DNA of 64,000 bases from positions 3,844,001-3,908,000 of the forward strand of contig OY725489.1 in the NCBI GenBank assembly GCA_963281255.1, read 5' to 3'. The notes below the pieces were generated by a model, which was not told the origin of the DNA, did no database searches, and worked only from the letters and a program-made list of their open reading frames with translations. Within the stretch, counting starts at the first letter, position 1, and each line of letters opens with the position of its first letter. The DNA is from Aphrocallistes beatrix. Its lineage: Eukaryota > Porifera > Hexactinellida > Sceptrulophora > Aphrocallistidae. The translations under genes and the position numbers were made by a program. Shown here one piece after another: positions 11,444 to 22,923 of this stretch.

Positions 11444-13649
11444 AACTAAATTACGACCCATTAGTGCCATGCTAACGCTCTATACCAAGTGAAATATCAA
11501 AATTTTGGGGCAGAGTCATCGAATCTTTCTTAAAATAGGACTACTAGCACGACACTCACGACACCACAAGTTTACGAACAACCAATGCAAGCAACATAAC
11601 AGTTCGGACACTTTCAGCGAACCATACAATTCAGTGAATATTTTATTGCAAGTCAATCAATTATTTAAGGCGTATTCAACAGTTTTAGAATGATTTATAC
11701 TATAAATGCACACTGTGAAAGTGTTAACCCTCATTCTGATATAAATCAAACGAGTAACACGAGTTTGAAATGATGCATGATTTTGAAACCACAAAATTTC
11801 TCAAACTATATTTACCCATTCAACTGTTTAATCAGCATCATATATTTAATTCTACTCGAAATTTGTAACTCACGATATGGTTACCAAGGTTCTAGAGTAT
11901 GCTGAACACGATAAAACGTTTTTATTTAGATCAGAAGAGGTGAAAAAAATGACAACTCCCTGTCAATAAACCACTGTGGCATTCTAAAATTATTTTTCTA
12001 GAAATTTCTTGAAATGATCCTATTACAGTACTATTGTTGAATATACACTAGAATGTATATTTAAGAGGTTTCGTTTAATTATCATCATTCGACCCAATGA
12101 CGTCATCATCAAAAGGTGTCATAATATATAGTAAACATTTCATCTTCCGGATGTTTTTTTTTTTTTATCTGAATGAGAAGCGAGTTACAGTGTTTTCAAC
12201 TTTTTGATTAATTTAGTATTTGATTGTTCTGCTTATTCTTATTCTTCATATAAGCATCATAATGATAATTAAAACCCGCGGCTGCACATTAATGTTATAT
12301 TGAAACTGAGAGTAAATTTGAACTGAAAATGAAAGTGGGGTATTTTCCATATTATACCTTTTCTCCCTGGCATCTGCGATTACAGCTGTAATAATATTTA
12401 CTCTTTAGAATTTCTCTTATATTCCTTCTCAATTTTAATTTTTTAAAGTGATTGTACAAAATACTAAATTCAGACTTTGAAATCAATATCATTGTTTGCT
12501 ATCTAACTTTGAACCCTGTAATTTGTTTGGTCAGGGAAAATATGCATCTAAAGGTGTGAAAATTTAACTGGAAAATTCGATGCATGTCAAAACCCCAGAA
12601 GAATCGTCAAAATAAGTATTGTAACTGTATTTTCAATTGTCGGAATTTTGCTCCTGTCATAATACGTTATAAAGTCGACAAAAATCACAAATTTGTTGTT
12701 TTCTCGAGGAGTTATTAAGATATCTCTTGATATTCAAATTTGTCTCTAGTTTCACCACTTTCCAACTACATTCCAATTTTCAAGTTTGTTGCTCTTACCA
12801 ATTCCTCAATTAATTCCAGACAAACTATAACAAAGAAACAAATCATTATGTTTTAATATATAAGATTCACTTTCAATTACACTTTCATCTTAACCTTATT
12901 AATCTTACTAAGGATTATCAATAGTGTATCAGAAATTTATATATTAAAAATACATGAGTGCGACGTGTTTGATATTAACGATGTCATGTTGATCACGTAT
13001 CATGTTCGTTTTGGTATATCACGCAGAAATTACAGGATTTCTTGATTGATTATTGGCTGCTTTATGCTAGTAGTATAGAACATTACAAGAGTTGCATAAA
13101 GACTTTACGGACCAGTGCAGCGAATCCAGATTACCAATTGAGAAAATATCACAATAGCGGGATATCAGCCTTACTTCTTTTTGAGAGGAATCCGTGCATG
13201 GTTGGGATTTGCAGCCACGGATAACTTTAACTGATTTATTTTTTAAAATTTGTGATTTTGATGTTTCTTGACATGTTCATATCCTTTAAAAATCTTCAAT
13301 TCACCTTCAATTTTAAATATACTATACTTTAAAATATTAATCAGAATTAACAGGAGAATCCGAATCCGCGATCAAAATGATATTATTCCACCTGTACTAT
13401 TGTATTAGATCTATGTATTATCCAATCAATAGTATATAATTCACGCTAAAACATGTTAGGTTAACAATGGAGGTTAAATGTTTTGTAAAGAAATTAAACT
13501 GGTTTGGGACGAATAAGCGTAACTATGGGGGAGTGACTCCCCCAAACTTTGTCTGTATGTATTTTAGAAGAGATACTTGCTCGCATTTTGAGTAAAATGA
13601 TATTTTTCTTGATGAACATATTCCATTCATTTTTTTGTAGCAAAAATAC
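11444..13649. other. No supported feature
   Basis: About 2.2 kb of AT-rich DNA without recognisable coding relics. Frames at 11505-11693 and 13042-13224 look like chance. The stretch around 13520 has a small G/C-run inverted repeat, GGGGGAGTGACTCCCCC. Confidence 0.45.
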
Positions 13650-14116
13650 TCTGAAACATGGCCTACTTAACTCAGACCACACAATAGAATGTGAATTTGG
13701 ACCAGGGATGCGATCGGAGCCTAACAAGAAATACCAACTTTTCAATATTTCGCAGTTATTTTTGTACACTAAAGATTTTGAGTTATAGCCTTGAGGGTTT
13801 ACATTTGGCCTAACCCTCATTAATTTCTATTTTAAATGTCTCCATTATACAATGCTATATTGACTATTCAAGTGATATATTTCACTTAAATAATCGAAAT
13901 AAATGAGACAATACTGCTACAATCATAATTAATAATGTATTAAAACAGTTTTACAATACATAAACACTTTCTATCATTTTAGCTGTTGTTTATTGAAGGT
14001 TGAGTTACTTTTTAGCTTATTGAAGGTTGACCATGCTTATAGCTAAACAAAATAAAGAAAAATAATGTTAAATACATACTATATTAAAATATAAGGATAT
14101 TAAGAGTTAAATCTTT

Positions 14117-14756
14117 TCAATTTACGTTTTTCATTTCCTCTACATACTTCCATGGAATTGTAATTTTTACTTTGTTAGCTATCATGCAATTTCCTGAAAC
14201 AAATAATAACCTACGTAGAATCGAAAAACGAGGAATATTGCAGGAAGGACATGTAATTTCCCATGAACCACAATCATTGCTATCTATTATTGCATTAAAA
14301 GAAAGCTCGTCTATAATTTTCTTCGCTGGACCTTCTACTAATGTATTTACCAACTCTAATTAATTCTGAATGATTGAGAATATTTTCCAGAGCGTAAAAA
14401 TTGATTCCAAAACAACCTCTAAAGGCTATTTTAGTTTTCCACGGTCAGAAAATTCCAATAATCTTTATCAATGGTTACCATATCCAGACATAAGAGACAT
14501 GGTTGAATTCCCTTAAAATATTGGTGTATAGAGTACCCTGCAATGAAAGCTAAAGATTGTAAAGTTGGTATATCGAAACCAATGATGGATAAATCTGATA
14601 TTTCATTCAAGAATGGATCAAGATAAATCTCAAGTTCCGAATATCCTTGGTAGAAAAAGACTGAATAAATTCTCGAACAGAATAATTACTAGCATCAGAT
14701 TGGAGGGAAAATAGTTTTGGATGCTATAGAACCTTTCATACGACGTTAACTTTCTA
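14117..14756 (-). pseudogene. P transposase, C-terminal part
   Basis: Minus-strand relic continuing the transposase past the foldback insertion. It holds a segment reading RRMK right after the insertion, then DIPTLQSLAFIAGYSIHQYF and PCLLCLDMVTIDKDYWNFL (about 14610-14420). The C-terminal frame 14353-14117 contains LVEGPAKKIIDELSFNAI and two CxxC-like Cys pairs. P transposases are THAP-headed RNase-H-fold enzymes that cut their own element in the nucleus. Several frameshifts separate the pieces, so no product is expected. The match to the family is from recalled sequence pattern and its collinearity with the other pieces. Confidence 0.75.
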
Positions 14757-15761
14757 CATAGCCTACTGTATATAAGGCCTCACAGTAACTTGCGGATTTG
14801 GGACTAGGGATGCGGAGGGAGACCGTTGAACTAATACATGAGCTGGCTTAAATTATTTACAAAGCACAATAGAGCTTAGGAATGTATTACCAGCATATAT
14901 AAATATGGTGTCAAAGTACCCATATTCGTTGTTAAAAATTTGATTAGTCACCATATGGTTGTGCAATAGGTTATATTTGTGACAAATTTGGTGATTTTCA
15001 GCTGCCTTTTAGGAGCACTTCTAAGTGTTTTATTGTAAATTTTTTCGCATAGAACTGAGATGTGAATGGGTTAATACGAAAAATTTGGAATGTTTTTATA
15101 GAATGTTGGTACATTCCAGTGTTGCTATGGAAACGTATTTTGGTCAGTTAGCGTTATATCTTGTAGACTGCAATAGCTACACATTCAAATGTAATTCCAT
15201 TTGATTGCAAATATACTACTTCCTATTGAGTGATAATATAATTTCGACCTCTAAATTCATTAGTTTATGAGATATTCGACAAATTATCAAATGTGAACAA
15301 TATGGTACACTGTCGAATATCTCATAAACTATTGAATTTGGAGTTCGAAATTATATTATCACTTAATAGGAAGTACTATATTTGCTATCAAATGGAATTA
15401 CAATTGAATGTGTAGCTATTGCAGTCTTCAAGATATAATTTTCGTATTTACCCATTCACATCTCAGTTCTATGCGAAAGATTTTACAATGAAAACACTTA
15501 GAAGTGCCACTAAATGGCCTCTGAAAATCACCAAATTTGTCACAAATATAACCTATTGCGCAACCATATGGTGACTAATCAAATTTTTAACAACGGATAT
15601 GGGTACTTTGATACCATATTTATATATACTGATAATACATTCCTATGCTCTATTGTGCTTTGTAAATGATTTAAGGCAGCTCATTAGTTCAACGGTCTTC
15701 CTCCGCATCCCTAGCCCCAAATCCGCAAGTTACTGTCAGACCTTATATACAGTAGGCTATG
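14757..15761. mobile_element. P-type foldback MITE inside the P transposase
   Basis: About 1,005 bp, almost wholly palindromic (centre near 15.26 kb). Termini CATAGCCTACTGTATATAAG and complement, followed by a GACTAGGGATGCGGA block resembling the enclosing P element's own end. It is flanked on both sides by CTTTCTA, a clear 7-bp target duplication. Removing it with one CTTTCTA rejoins the transposase frame (HILES to RRMK). Non-coding. Confidence 0.88.
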
Positions 15762-16715
15762 CTTTCTAATATATGTAGATATGAAATATGGTAATTAGCA
15801 CCTTACAGCATACAATGAAGTCCAAAATAGTGCTCTAAAGGATCTGTCTGCAAGAAAGAGGTCAAAAGGTAAGAATAACCACAATTGCCTGTTAGATGAT
15901 TAGTTATTTGAGGCTGCACAAGGCAGGCATGTCTTAAGCTAGTAAAGGTCTGTTTAGCTTCTCCTCTTTACCAGGGAGTGATAGCCAAGCTTCTAACCAG
16001 TAGACTGCCTTAGTCAATAATGTAAAACGATCGTCATTGAAAGAAAAAGGGCGATATAGTGGGTCATTCAAACGGATATGTTCAAAATTACTTTGAAATT
16101 TTACCAAAGGGAAGTATAAATTCAATAAATTCTGAAGTATTGTTTCTATACTGCAGACAACGTTGTTCGTTTTGAATGGCTAACTCAGCAATGCTAGACT
16201 CCTGAATAACCTTTAAAACTAACATTCTGCCGCTCTAAACTTGAAGGATAACAAGATTTGAAAGTCAAGCATGGGGCTAGTTTACCCAAGCTTTCTTTCT
16301 CAGAATTATAAAGAGTACGGATATCTTGGAAAGAAGCAGAACATAGTCTTAAGGGTTAAGAACGAGAATCAGAGCGAATATCTTCGAAACTGGGATGTTA
16401 AAACTTTTGTCATTCGACTTCAGAAACCACCAATTGTTACGAATAGATTTAATATGTGTACAAAATCAAATGTAAGAAATAACACTCTATTGATGTCACA
16501 TGGATGAGGTACTCGAGTTTCTAGATCACCAGTGGCAGAAAACAGTTTGAGAAGCTTCACATTAAGAGGGTAATTGTCCGTCGAGATGATTTGAACTTCT
16601 AGAATACAAGACTTAACAATTGCATAAAGCTGCACATGGTCACAGATGAACAATGCAGGACCATTTTTTCTGAAGGCTAGAGACCATGATCGCAAATACA
16701 GTTGTAGGATTATCT
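15762..16715 (-). pseudogene. P transposase, central part
   Basis: Minus-strand segment between the two nested insertions. Directly left of the 16716 insertion it reads DNPTTVFAIMVSSLQKKW. A shifted frame (16695-16420) contains STDNYPLNVKLLKLFSATGD, then PHPCDINRVLFLTFDFVHIL. Further on are CYPSSLERQNVS, then IRLNDPLYRPFSFNDDRFTL (about 16100-16030) and TDPLEHYFGLH (about 15800), all in the order expected for P transposases (GTP-binding and catalytic regions). There are at least three frameshifts and a few stops. Identification is strong because four independent blocks are collinear. Confidence 0.85.
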
Positions 16716-17407
16716 GGGGCCCTATTCTCAGATTGACTTAACTTAAACTTAACTTAAACTAAGTAATTACTTAGTTTTCATTAAGTTTTCTTAGCTATAC
16801 TTATACTTAAATCCATAATTAGTTTTTTGCTCGAAACTAAGTAATAACTAAGTAAATACTTAGTTTATGCGTCGAACTTAAGAACTACTTAGTTTGGATA
16901 AGTATTTAATTTTAACTTAATTTATTACTTATTCCTTTACTTAGTTTAATAATCACATCTAAGTTTTTGTTTCATTTTGACATAGAAACTTTAAGTATAC
17001 AGCATTTAATAGTTTGGCTAATCAAACAAATGGTATTTAGAGATAGGTCAAATGATTCAAATCTCATCGACTCCTTTAACGATATTGAATTCATACAATT
17101 ATCATCATATTACTCGTACCATGCAATGATTATTCAGCAGCTTCACGTTTACGTAATATATTGAGTGATGAAGACATTTTGTGGTAATTACTGTAAATCA
17201 ATTCAATGTCGTAAAACCATACTACAGCTAATGGTGACTACAACAAATAAATAGAGTTCTAATTGCGATAAAATTGGATCGTATTGTTCTTCCCAATAAT
17301 AATATTACATTTATTTTCACATCTTTCCCTTTGCAAAGATGTAAAATAATATTTTCTTAATAAAATTGTGAGTTAAGTCACCTTCGAAGACGACAAATAT
17401 ATTAATT

Positions 17408-17959
17408 TAAGTTAAAAACTAAGTAAATACTAAGTATTCATCAAAACTAAGTGAAAACTAAGTTTTTACTTAGTTTTGTTCTGTGAATACCAACTTAGTT
17501 TTTACTTAGTTTTTAACAAAAAACTGAGTAAAAACTAAGTATTCATCAAAACTAAGTAAAAACTAAGTAAAAACTAAGTTTTTACTTAGTTTTGTTCTGT
17601 GAATACCAACTTAGTTTTTACTTAGTTTTTAACAAAAAACTGAGTAAAAACTAAGTATTCATCAAAACTAAGTAAAAACTAAGTTTTTACTTAGTTTTGT
17701 TCTGTGAATACCAACTTAGTTTTTACTTAGTTTTTAACAAAAAACTGAGTAAAAACTAAGTATTCATCAAAACTAAGTAAAAACTAAGTTTTTACTTAGT
17801 TTTGTTCTGTGAATACCAACTTAGTTTTTACTTAGTTTTTAACAAAAAACTGAGTAAAAACTAAGTATTCATCAAAACTAAGTAAAAACTAAGTTTTTAC
17901 TTAGTTTTGTTCTGTGAATACCAACTTAGTTTTTACTTAGTTTTTAACAAAAAACTAAG
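17408..17959. repeat. ~105-bp palindromic tandem repeat
   Basis: Five landmarks GTTCTGTGAATACCAACTTA occur at 17478, 17596, 17699, 17804 and 17909, so the spacing is 118, 103, 105 and 105 bases. Each unit contains AAACTAAGTAAAAACTAAG and its complement CTTAGTTTTTACTTAGTTT and can fold on itself. Later units are nearly identical, implying recent expansion. Confidence 0.92.
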
Positions 17960-18711
17960 TATCTTATATATTAAAATGCTAGGATTTGTTTGTTTGTTTG
18001 TTCGAATTGATTGAAGAATTGGCAAGTCGTAGAGATACGAAAATTGGCATGTAGGTTTCAAATGATGAATCTACGATTAAGTTCTAAGATCTAAGCGAAA
18101 TTTTCACACCTCTGCAAAAAAAATAGAAAACAATTTTTCACACCTTTTCTATACTAAATAAATGACCTACACTATCACAATAGAAATCATTATACAAGTA
18201 CAACACTACAATATATCGTCATTGTTATTAATACTTCAAAGCCACAACTTAAGTTTGATCGCTTAAATGTATTATAGTGTATGGCATTAAAAAAATTATC
18301 TATATATTTTCACACCATTTGATGAATTTTGAAAATAATGCTAGAGACTAGCTTCCAACGGTTGACATGGGGTTTTCAGGGGTGTGGATTTCGAATATCA
18401 TATTTTCAGATTTATGTGATAAATTATTGTTTACTTTTGTTTACATTAGATACATAAAGTAAACAAATCTCAAAAATAGGCTAGAGACTAGCTTCCAATG
18501 GTTGACATGGGGTTTTCAGGGGTGTAGATTTCGAATATCATATTTTCAGATCGATTTGATAAATTATTTGTCGACCTTTGTTTACAATAGTTATATAAAG
18601 GAAAGAATTCCAAAATATGTTAGATTGAGTGACTCCAGGCGCCCGCAGGGCGACTCTGCGGACACACAGTGTCCGTAAGCCGCGCAGCGCAAGCAAGCGA
18701 AGCGTGCTTGT
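17960..18711 (+). mobile_element. Type B rolling-circle-like repeat
   Basis: Starts TATCTTATATATTAAAATGC, then TTTGTTTGTTTG and a GAATTGATTGAAGAATTGGC segment shared in part with type A. It has two ~140-bp tandem units beginning at 18340 and 18480 (GCTAGAGACTAGCTTCCAAC / GGCTAGAGAC). The GC-rich tail has GCGGACACACAGTGTCCG and GCAAGCAAGCGAAGCGTGCT. Inserted in the GGGGCC element. No obvious target duplication. Confidence 0.82.
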
Positions 18712-18787
18712 ACCAAATAAAACTGAGTAAATACTTAGTTTTACTTTAGTTTAAGTTAAGTTTAAGTCGATCTGAGAATAAGGCCCC

Positions 18788-19444
18788 TGGACATGTATTG
18801 GGTCCTATAATTTTGCCTCCCTTGTATGATATATCTGGTTTCACGTGAATTTCTTCAATTTGAAGGATGAAGTGCTTTTGTTCATTCGAAAAAGAACACG
18901 TTGCTTGCCTCAGGAATGGAAATAATTCATTTTCGAGCCCAAATGAAGAGTACAATTTTTCTAAAGAATTGAAGTGAGGAAGTGATAAGCAAGGCATGTG
19001 CTGGAGGTACCTATAACAAGCTGTCGAGATCAGATGAGTTTTAAGAGATCATATTTGTGTGTGTATGTTGTATCTAAGTCTATTTTGGGAACAAGACTGT
19101 TTTCTAATTGGCATCGAATGAATTGGGGTCGACAAGTTTCTGGATGCTCAGATGTTTACACATCCAAACTGGTATGCATGATATCAATTTTTGGTTGGAT
19201 ATGAACATTCACTAATGATATATGGGAAGCAGTAGATTCAGGAATCTTAGATGACTCATCTCAACAAGGCACACTTGAAATTTCATTCACAAGTGATTCA
19301 AGTTGTCGAATATATCACTCAGGCAACTGAGCGAATCTGGAAATAATTCATTTTTACCAAAAGCCTTGATAGAAAGATCGAACGTTACTACCGAATCAAT
19401 ATCAGCTAGTATACTGGAATTCATTAAACTAGGACGTATAAAAA
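18788..19444 (-). pseudogene. P transposase, region after the THAP domain
   Basis: Minus strand. The frame 18997-18788 reads HFNSLEKLYSSFGLENEL, then QIEEIHVKPDISYKGGKIIG, the conserved P transposase block with the acidic catalytic start (EEIHVKP). It is cut by the GGGGCC element after TCP. The part upstream (19444-19000) has scattered P-like motifs with frame changes (LSTPIHSMPIR). Collinear with the THAP domain at 19445-20023. Confidence 0.8.
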
Positions 19445-20023
19445 TCAAGCTATGCTCATCTGGGTACCATAATGACCAGGTTTTAGATAAAGAAATAAGT
19501 GATAACTTATCTTACATTTCCTGGAAGCAACTAACATTGGATCTCTTTTTTTTTCTGCATCAGATCTCAGGCTAAGTGTCAAAGCTTGATTGAGGAACTC
19601 ATCATCTTTTGAGTCGAGTGACCGAAGACTTCGCTTAGCAGCAGATTGGGAATAATATGAGGTACATCCTGGTAGAAAGACTGGTACAGCATCATCCTTC
19701 AGCTTTGGGTTCACTCTAGGGATTTCGCAAAAAGTACCCTATCGGTTGGGAGCCTTGTGCGTGTACTCGATATATTCAGTCCTAAAGTGATTCACGCAGA
19801 CGTAAACAGCCTTTAACTCGTCTTTATAATCTCTGCGGAGTGCTCGAACCCAAGTATGTCTAAGTTGATCTGGTTTCTGCAGCATCTTGAAAAGGGTAAC
19901 GCGATCTACAGACTTGTAGTTACTCTTGCAACCAGGTGCCAAGCAACTGGTCGGCCTTTCAAATGTAAGTACGTAGCAAGTGCAAAAAAGAAATGTACCT
20001 ACGTATATGTAAATATTTCTCAT
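19445..20023 (-). pseudogene. THAP zinc-finger N-terminus of P transposase
   Basis: The THAP-type DNA-binding finger is visible in the frame 20023-19739: CLAPGC as the first Cys pair, TLFKMLQKPDQLRHTWVRAL with the conserved Trp, then CVNHF as the Cys-His pair. After a stop at 19739 the next frame continues with IPRVNPKLKDDAVPVFLPGC, the usual stretch following THAP in this group. The first ~25 residues of the frame (MRNIYIYVGTFL) look like read-through of non-coding sequence, so the true start was nearer PTSCL. In known P elements THAP binds sites near the ends. Dead through the stop and later frameshifts. Confidence 0.85.
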
Positions 20024-20228
20024 TATGATTAAAAATTATACATGAATACTATTTTTACAAAATAAAGTATATACGAACATGATTGTATGAAAATGTTATG
20101 GGTAATTGCGAATAGATTAACATGAATCAAACATTGCGGTTTATCAACAATTACCGGGTTCTACTGCATCCCTGGTACAATATTTCCATTCTACTGTGAG
20201 GCCTGAGTTAAGTAGGCCATGTGTGAAA

Positions 20229-20750
20229 TCATTTATGTTTAAAATTGTTGCATTCTATTCTCCTTTCATGCTAAATCAACTTTATCAAAAATGGAGGTCT
20301 GGAAAAATATGAAAACTTAGATTTAAAACCCTCACAGACGAGATAGGTGTCTGCTTCCTTAGTAAAACAACCACTTTACGGCTGTTTAATGATTGACCTC
20401 TGGACTTCGTGCTTCGTACCTCGCCTCCCTCGTCAAAATATTCAAATTCAAGCACTATACTCAGACCTCAAAAATAGTAAAATAGTACTACTAAATGATT
20501 ACAGAAAAAAACAATAAAACCGCAATTAGCACCAAAATAAATGGTATATTTGTTTGGGTGCAAAATATGTCCTAGAGTGTATCAAGATGTATCATATATA
20601 TTAATTTAGGCCTTTAGCATTTAATTGTGAACTTTTCAAATTTAGTATCATCATCTAATCATGCTGACTACACTCCAATTTCGTAGTCATCCACACTGAA
20701 CATTCCATCAATCATATCTTTTTTTATTTCCTTTCGAGTTTAAGAGTTAC
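20229..20750. other. No supported feature
   Basis: AT-rich spacer to the right of the P element. Nothing recognisable. Confidence 0.45.
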
Positions 20751-21028
20751 AAGCGCGCTTCGCTTGTTGCGCTGCGCAGCTGGCGGACACTTTGTGTCCG
20801 GCGGAGGCTGAATACCTGCATTTCTTAACTTTTTAAAATGTGACAATGACGTCATAATTCCATGATGAGTCGATATTTTGCTCTGAGCTCAGAACTTACT
20901 GGAGCCATACTCAAAAGACTCCCACATGCCAAAAATTAGTTTTCTGTGCCCGGCAGTTTCTTGAATCAATTCGTTACAGATATATATACTATATACATAT
21001 AGATTAATCGAGTTTTTAATAGTAAGGA
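20751..21028 (-). mobile_element. Type A repeat, reverse, internally deleted
   Basis: Begins ACAAGCGCGCTTCGCTTG and a GGCGGACACTTTGTGTCCG hairpin, and jumps directly to the family's left third (TGACGTCATAATTCCATGAT). It ends with CAATTCGTTACAG and ATTAATCGAGTTTTTAATAG, the terminal motif of the complete copies. Confidence 0.85.
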
Positions 21029-21256
21029 TTCAGCTTTGAATATAAAATGTTACGTCAAAAATTTAAACCACAAATTGCTTCGAAATCTATCTTCTGATTT
21101 GGTTGGCAGTGAAATAAATCTTAGTATGACATCACTCGACACCTATGTTACTAATATCAAGATTCTACTTTTTATGGTTTTCGTACAAAAATATCTCAAA
21201 TGCTCCGTCATCGTGGCAATTTAGTATATATGAATAATCGTATACCCAAGTCCCGA

Positions 21257-21722
21257 ATACCCTGCCTTGCCAAAAGTATCGGAACGCCACACTGCGAATA
21301 GTACTAAAATATGTTTATTCAGGAAGGATTGAACTTTCAAATTATACGCAATATTGTAATTTTGATTTTTGATTCGTATTCTACACAATTGAATTTCCCA
21401 TTGTAAAGGCTTTAAATTCAATTAGTTATTAATTCCGTTGAAATTTAACAACCTGTGCCACCATGTGTCACTTTTTTTAGATTTCCACCACTATACATGA
21501 TAGGACCAAGCTGCACATGATGGCACATGATGATTAATTTCAACTGAGTCAATAAGTAATTGAACTTATAGAATCTATAATTGGTAATTGAATGCCTTGG
21601 AACTGAATCTGAAATCAATTGTACAATATTTCGTATAAGAGTTAATCTTTCTTGAATAAACATATTTAGTACTATTGCTGATTAAAATATTGTGCCGTTT
21701 TAATGCTTTTGAACAGGCAGTG
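21257..21722. mobile_element. Tc1-type MITE, diverged
   Basis: Left end CCTGCCTTGCCAAAAGTATC and right end with GAACAGGCAGT form imperfect inverted repeats. These continue inward through TAGTACTAAAATATGTTTAT and its complement (ATAAACATATTTAGTACTA, ~21655-21673). Same general family as the MITE at 63218-63693. Non-coding. Confidence 0.7.
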
Positions 21723-22578
21723 GATATTCAGACCATCACACAAAATCAAGGCATTACCTCAAACTGTCTGTTAGGGGAATGTTCACGGCCCGCCGTACCG
21801 GGACAACATCAGTAATCATTTTAGAAGTGTGCTCTCCTATTTACAAGTAATATTACTAGTATAGTAGCTTTGATACTATGCTAATACTAATAAGAAGCAA
21901 AATATATTAATTTATCATTTTAAGCGATTTCTTTAAAGATTTAAATGTATTAATCTTTAACAGCGATATTAGTTATCTGTAAAAGAAATCTGAAATTTTG
22001 AGTGTTATATGGATGATATTCTGATATTTTATAAATTAGCAAAGCTGGAATGTGATATTACATTCCCCCGAATGCACAAAATTTGGGTTAAATAGCTACA
22101 CATGAAATTTGTACCCCAAATCAGTATAACAGTGTTGCAATGCTAAAGTAACCAAGGATGTATCGTAATAAAATCTGTTTGAATGACTGGTTGTTGTTTC
22201 TCGAAGGATTAATACTGTCGAATTGATTATGATTACAACATAGATTGCATCATGATGTTTAGTTTTGTTTGAATGTAAAGTTAAATTGTCCCATGCCTAG
22301 GTTAAATTATGAAAGAAATTCCCTATTATCTACAAGTATCATCAAATACCATGTAATAGCAGTCTTTTAGACTAAGGCAATTGTGCAGGATAATAAAATT
22401 GGACCATTGATCAACTAGTTAAGTTAAGTTTGAAATTGCGAAAATAGATTACTGTCATAAAATTTTATTATACAATCATGTTATCCCTATAATCCATCAA
22501 ACTATTACTACAAGTATAAACTATTTCGACTTGTGAATTTGTTAATTTGCAATATGAGATAATTAGGTAAAGGACAAA
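21723..22578. other. No supported feature
   Basis: AT-rich, no coding relic. A short inverted run around TATTACTAGTATAGTAGC (21850-21900) resembles the hairpin at 61076-61122. Confidence 0.45.
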
Positions 22579-22923
22579 GGCTGAATTCGGTTAACCGGCT
22601 AACCGCCGTCAATCTCTGTTAACAGTTAAGAAAATCTTAGAGGCTAGCCGAACTGCTTTATTTTCTAAATATTTACACTAATTTCATTGCTTTTCGACGG
22701 GGATTCATGAATATTACTTCTAAAAAATTAATGATAAATTATAATTTCTATTTTTAATCATATAGTATATTTCGAGACAACTGAAAATTATATAATCAAT
22801 CAATAGTAGGTTAAATATTAGTCTAAAAATCCATTTTTCAACTAATTAATATTGACATCTGTTTACTGCCCTAGAGGAAACCAAAATAACCGAGCCCTAA
22901 AATCGGTTAACCAACTCCAGCCC
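22579..22923. mobile_element. MITE with GGTTAACC ends
   Basis: Ends GGCTGAATTCGGTTAACCGG and the complement of GGCTGGAGTTGGTTAACCGA. The internal segment 22766-22835 recurs at 34858-34925 in a second related repeat. Non-coding. Confidence 0.6.

Larger units (their letters stand above)
16716..18787. mobile_element. GGGGCC-ended foldback element with palindromic iterons
   Basis: 2,072 bp. Ends are GGGGCCCTATTCTCAGATTG at the left and the complement of GGGGCCTTATTCTCAGATCG at the right. Both are followed by runs of CTTAA/ACTTAG-type motifs (ACTTAACTTAAACTAAGTAA). Inserted in the P transposase between codons for TCP and DNP; removal restores the frame. The target duplication is 1-3 bases (up to TGG), which cannot be fixed because the ends share Gs. 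Ends starting GG with a 3-bp duplication would fit PIF/Harbinger, a tentative placement. It holds a 105-bp satellite and a type B repeat. Confidence 0.8.
13657..20221 (-). mobile_element. P element (THAP-type), complete but dead, with nested insertions
   Basis: The ends are inverted repeats of about 55 bases: CATGGCCTACTTAACTCAGA at 13657 and its near-complement ending at 20221. The match extends to the ACCAGGGATGC block. Flanks TCTGAAA (13650-13656) and TGTGAAA (20222-20228) look like a 7-bp target duplication with one change. Inside, on the minus strand, lie the successive parts of a P transposase starting with a THAP finger. Two elements are inserted in it (14757-15761 and 16716-18787). 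Net length without them is about 3.5 kb, normal for a P element. Confidence 0.85.

Noticed and set aside
11505..11693. Short frame with His/Cys residues
   Set aside because: No ordered zinc-finger spacing and no neighbouring coding relic.
17408..17959. Regularly spaced repeats that superficially resemble a CRISPR array
   Set aside because: Spacing sequence between landmarks is itself repeated and palindromic, the context is a eukaryotic transposon, and no cas genes exist.
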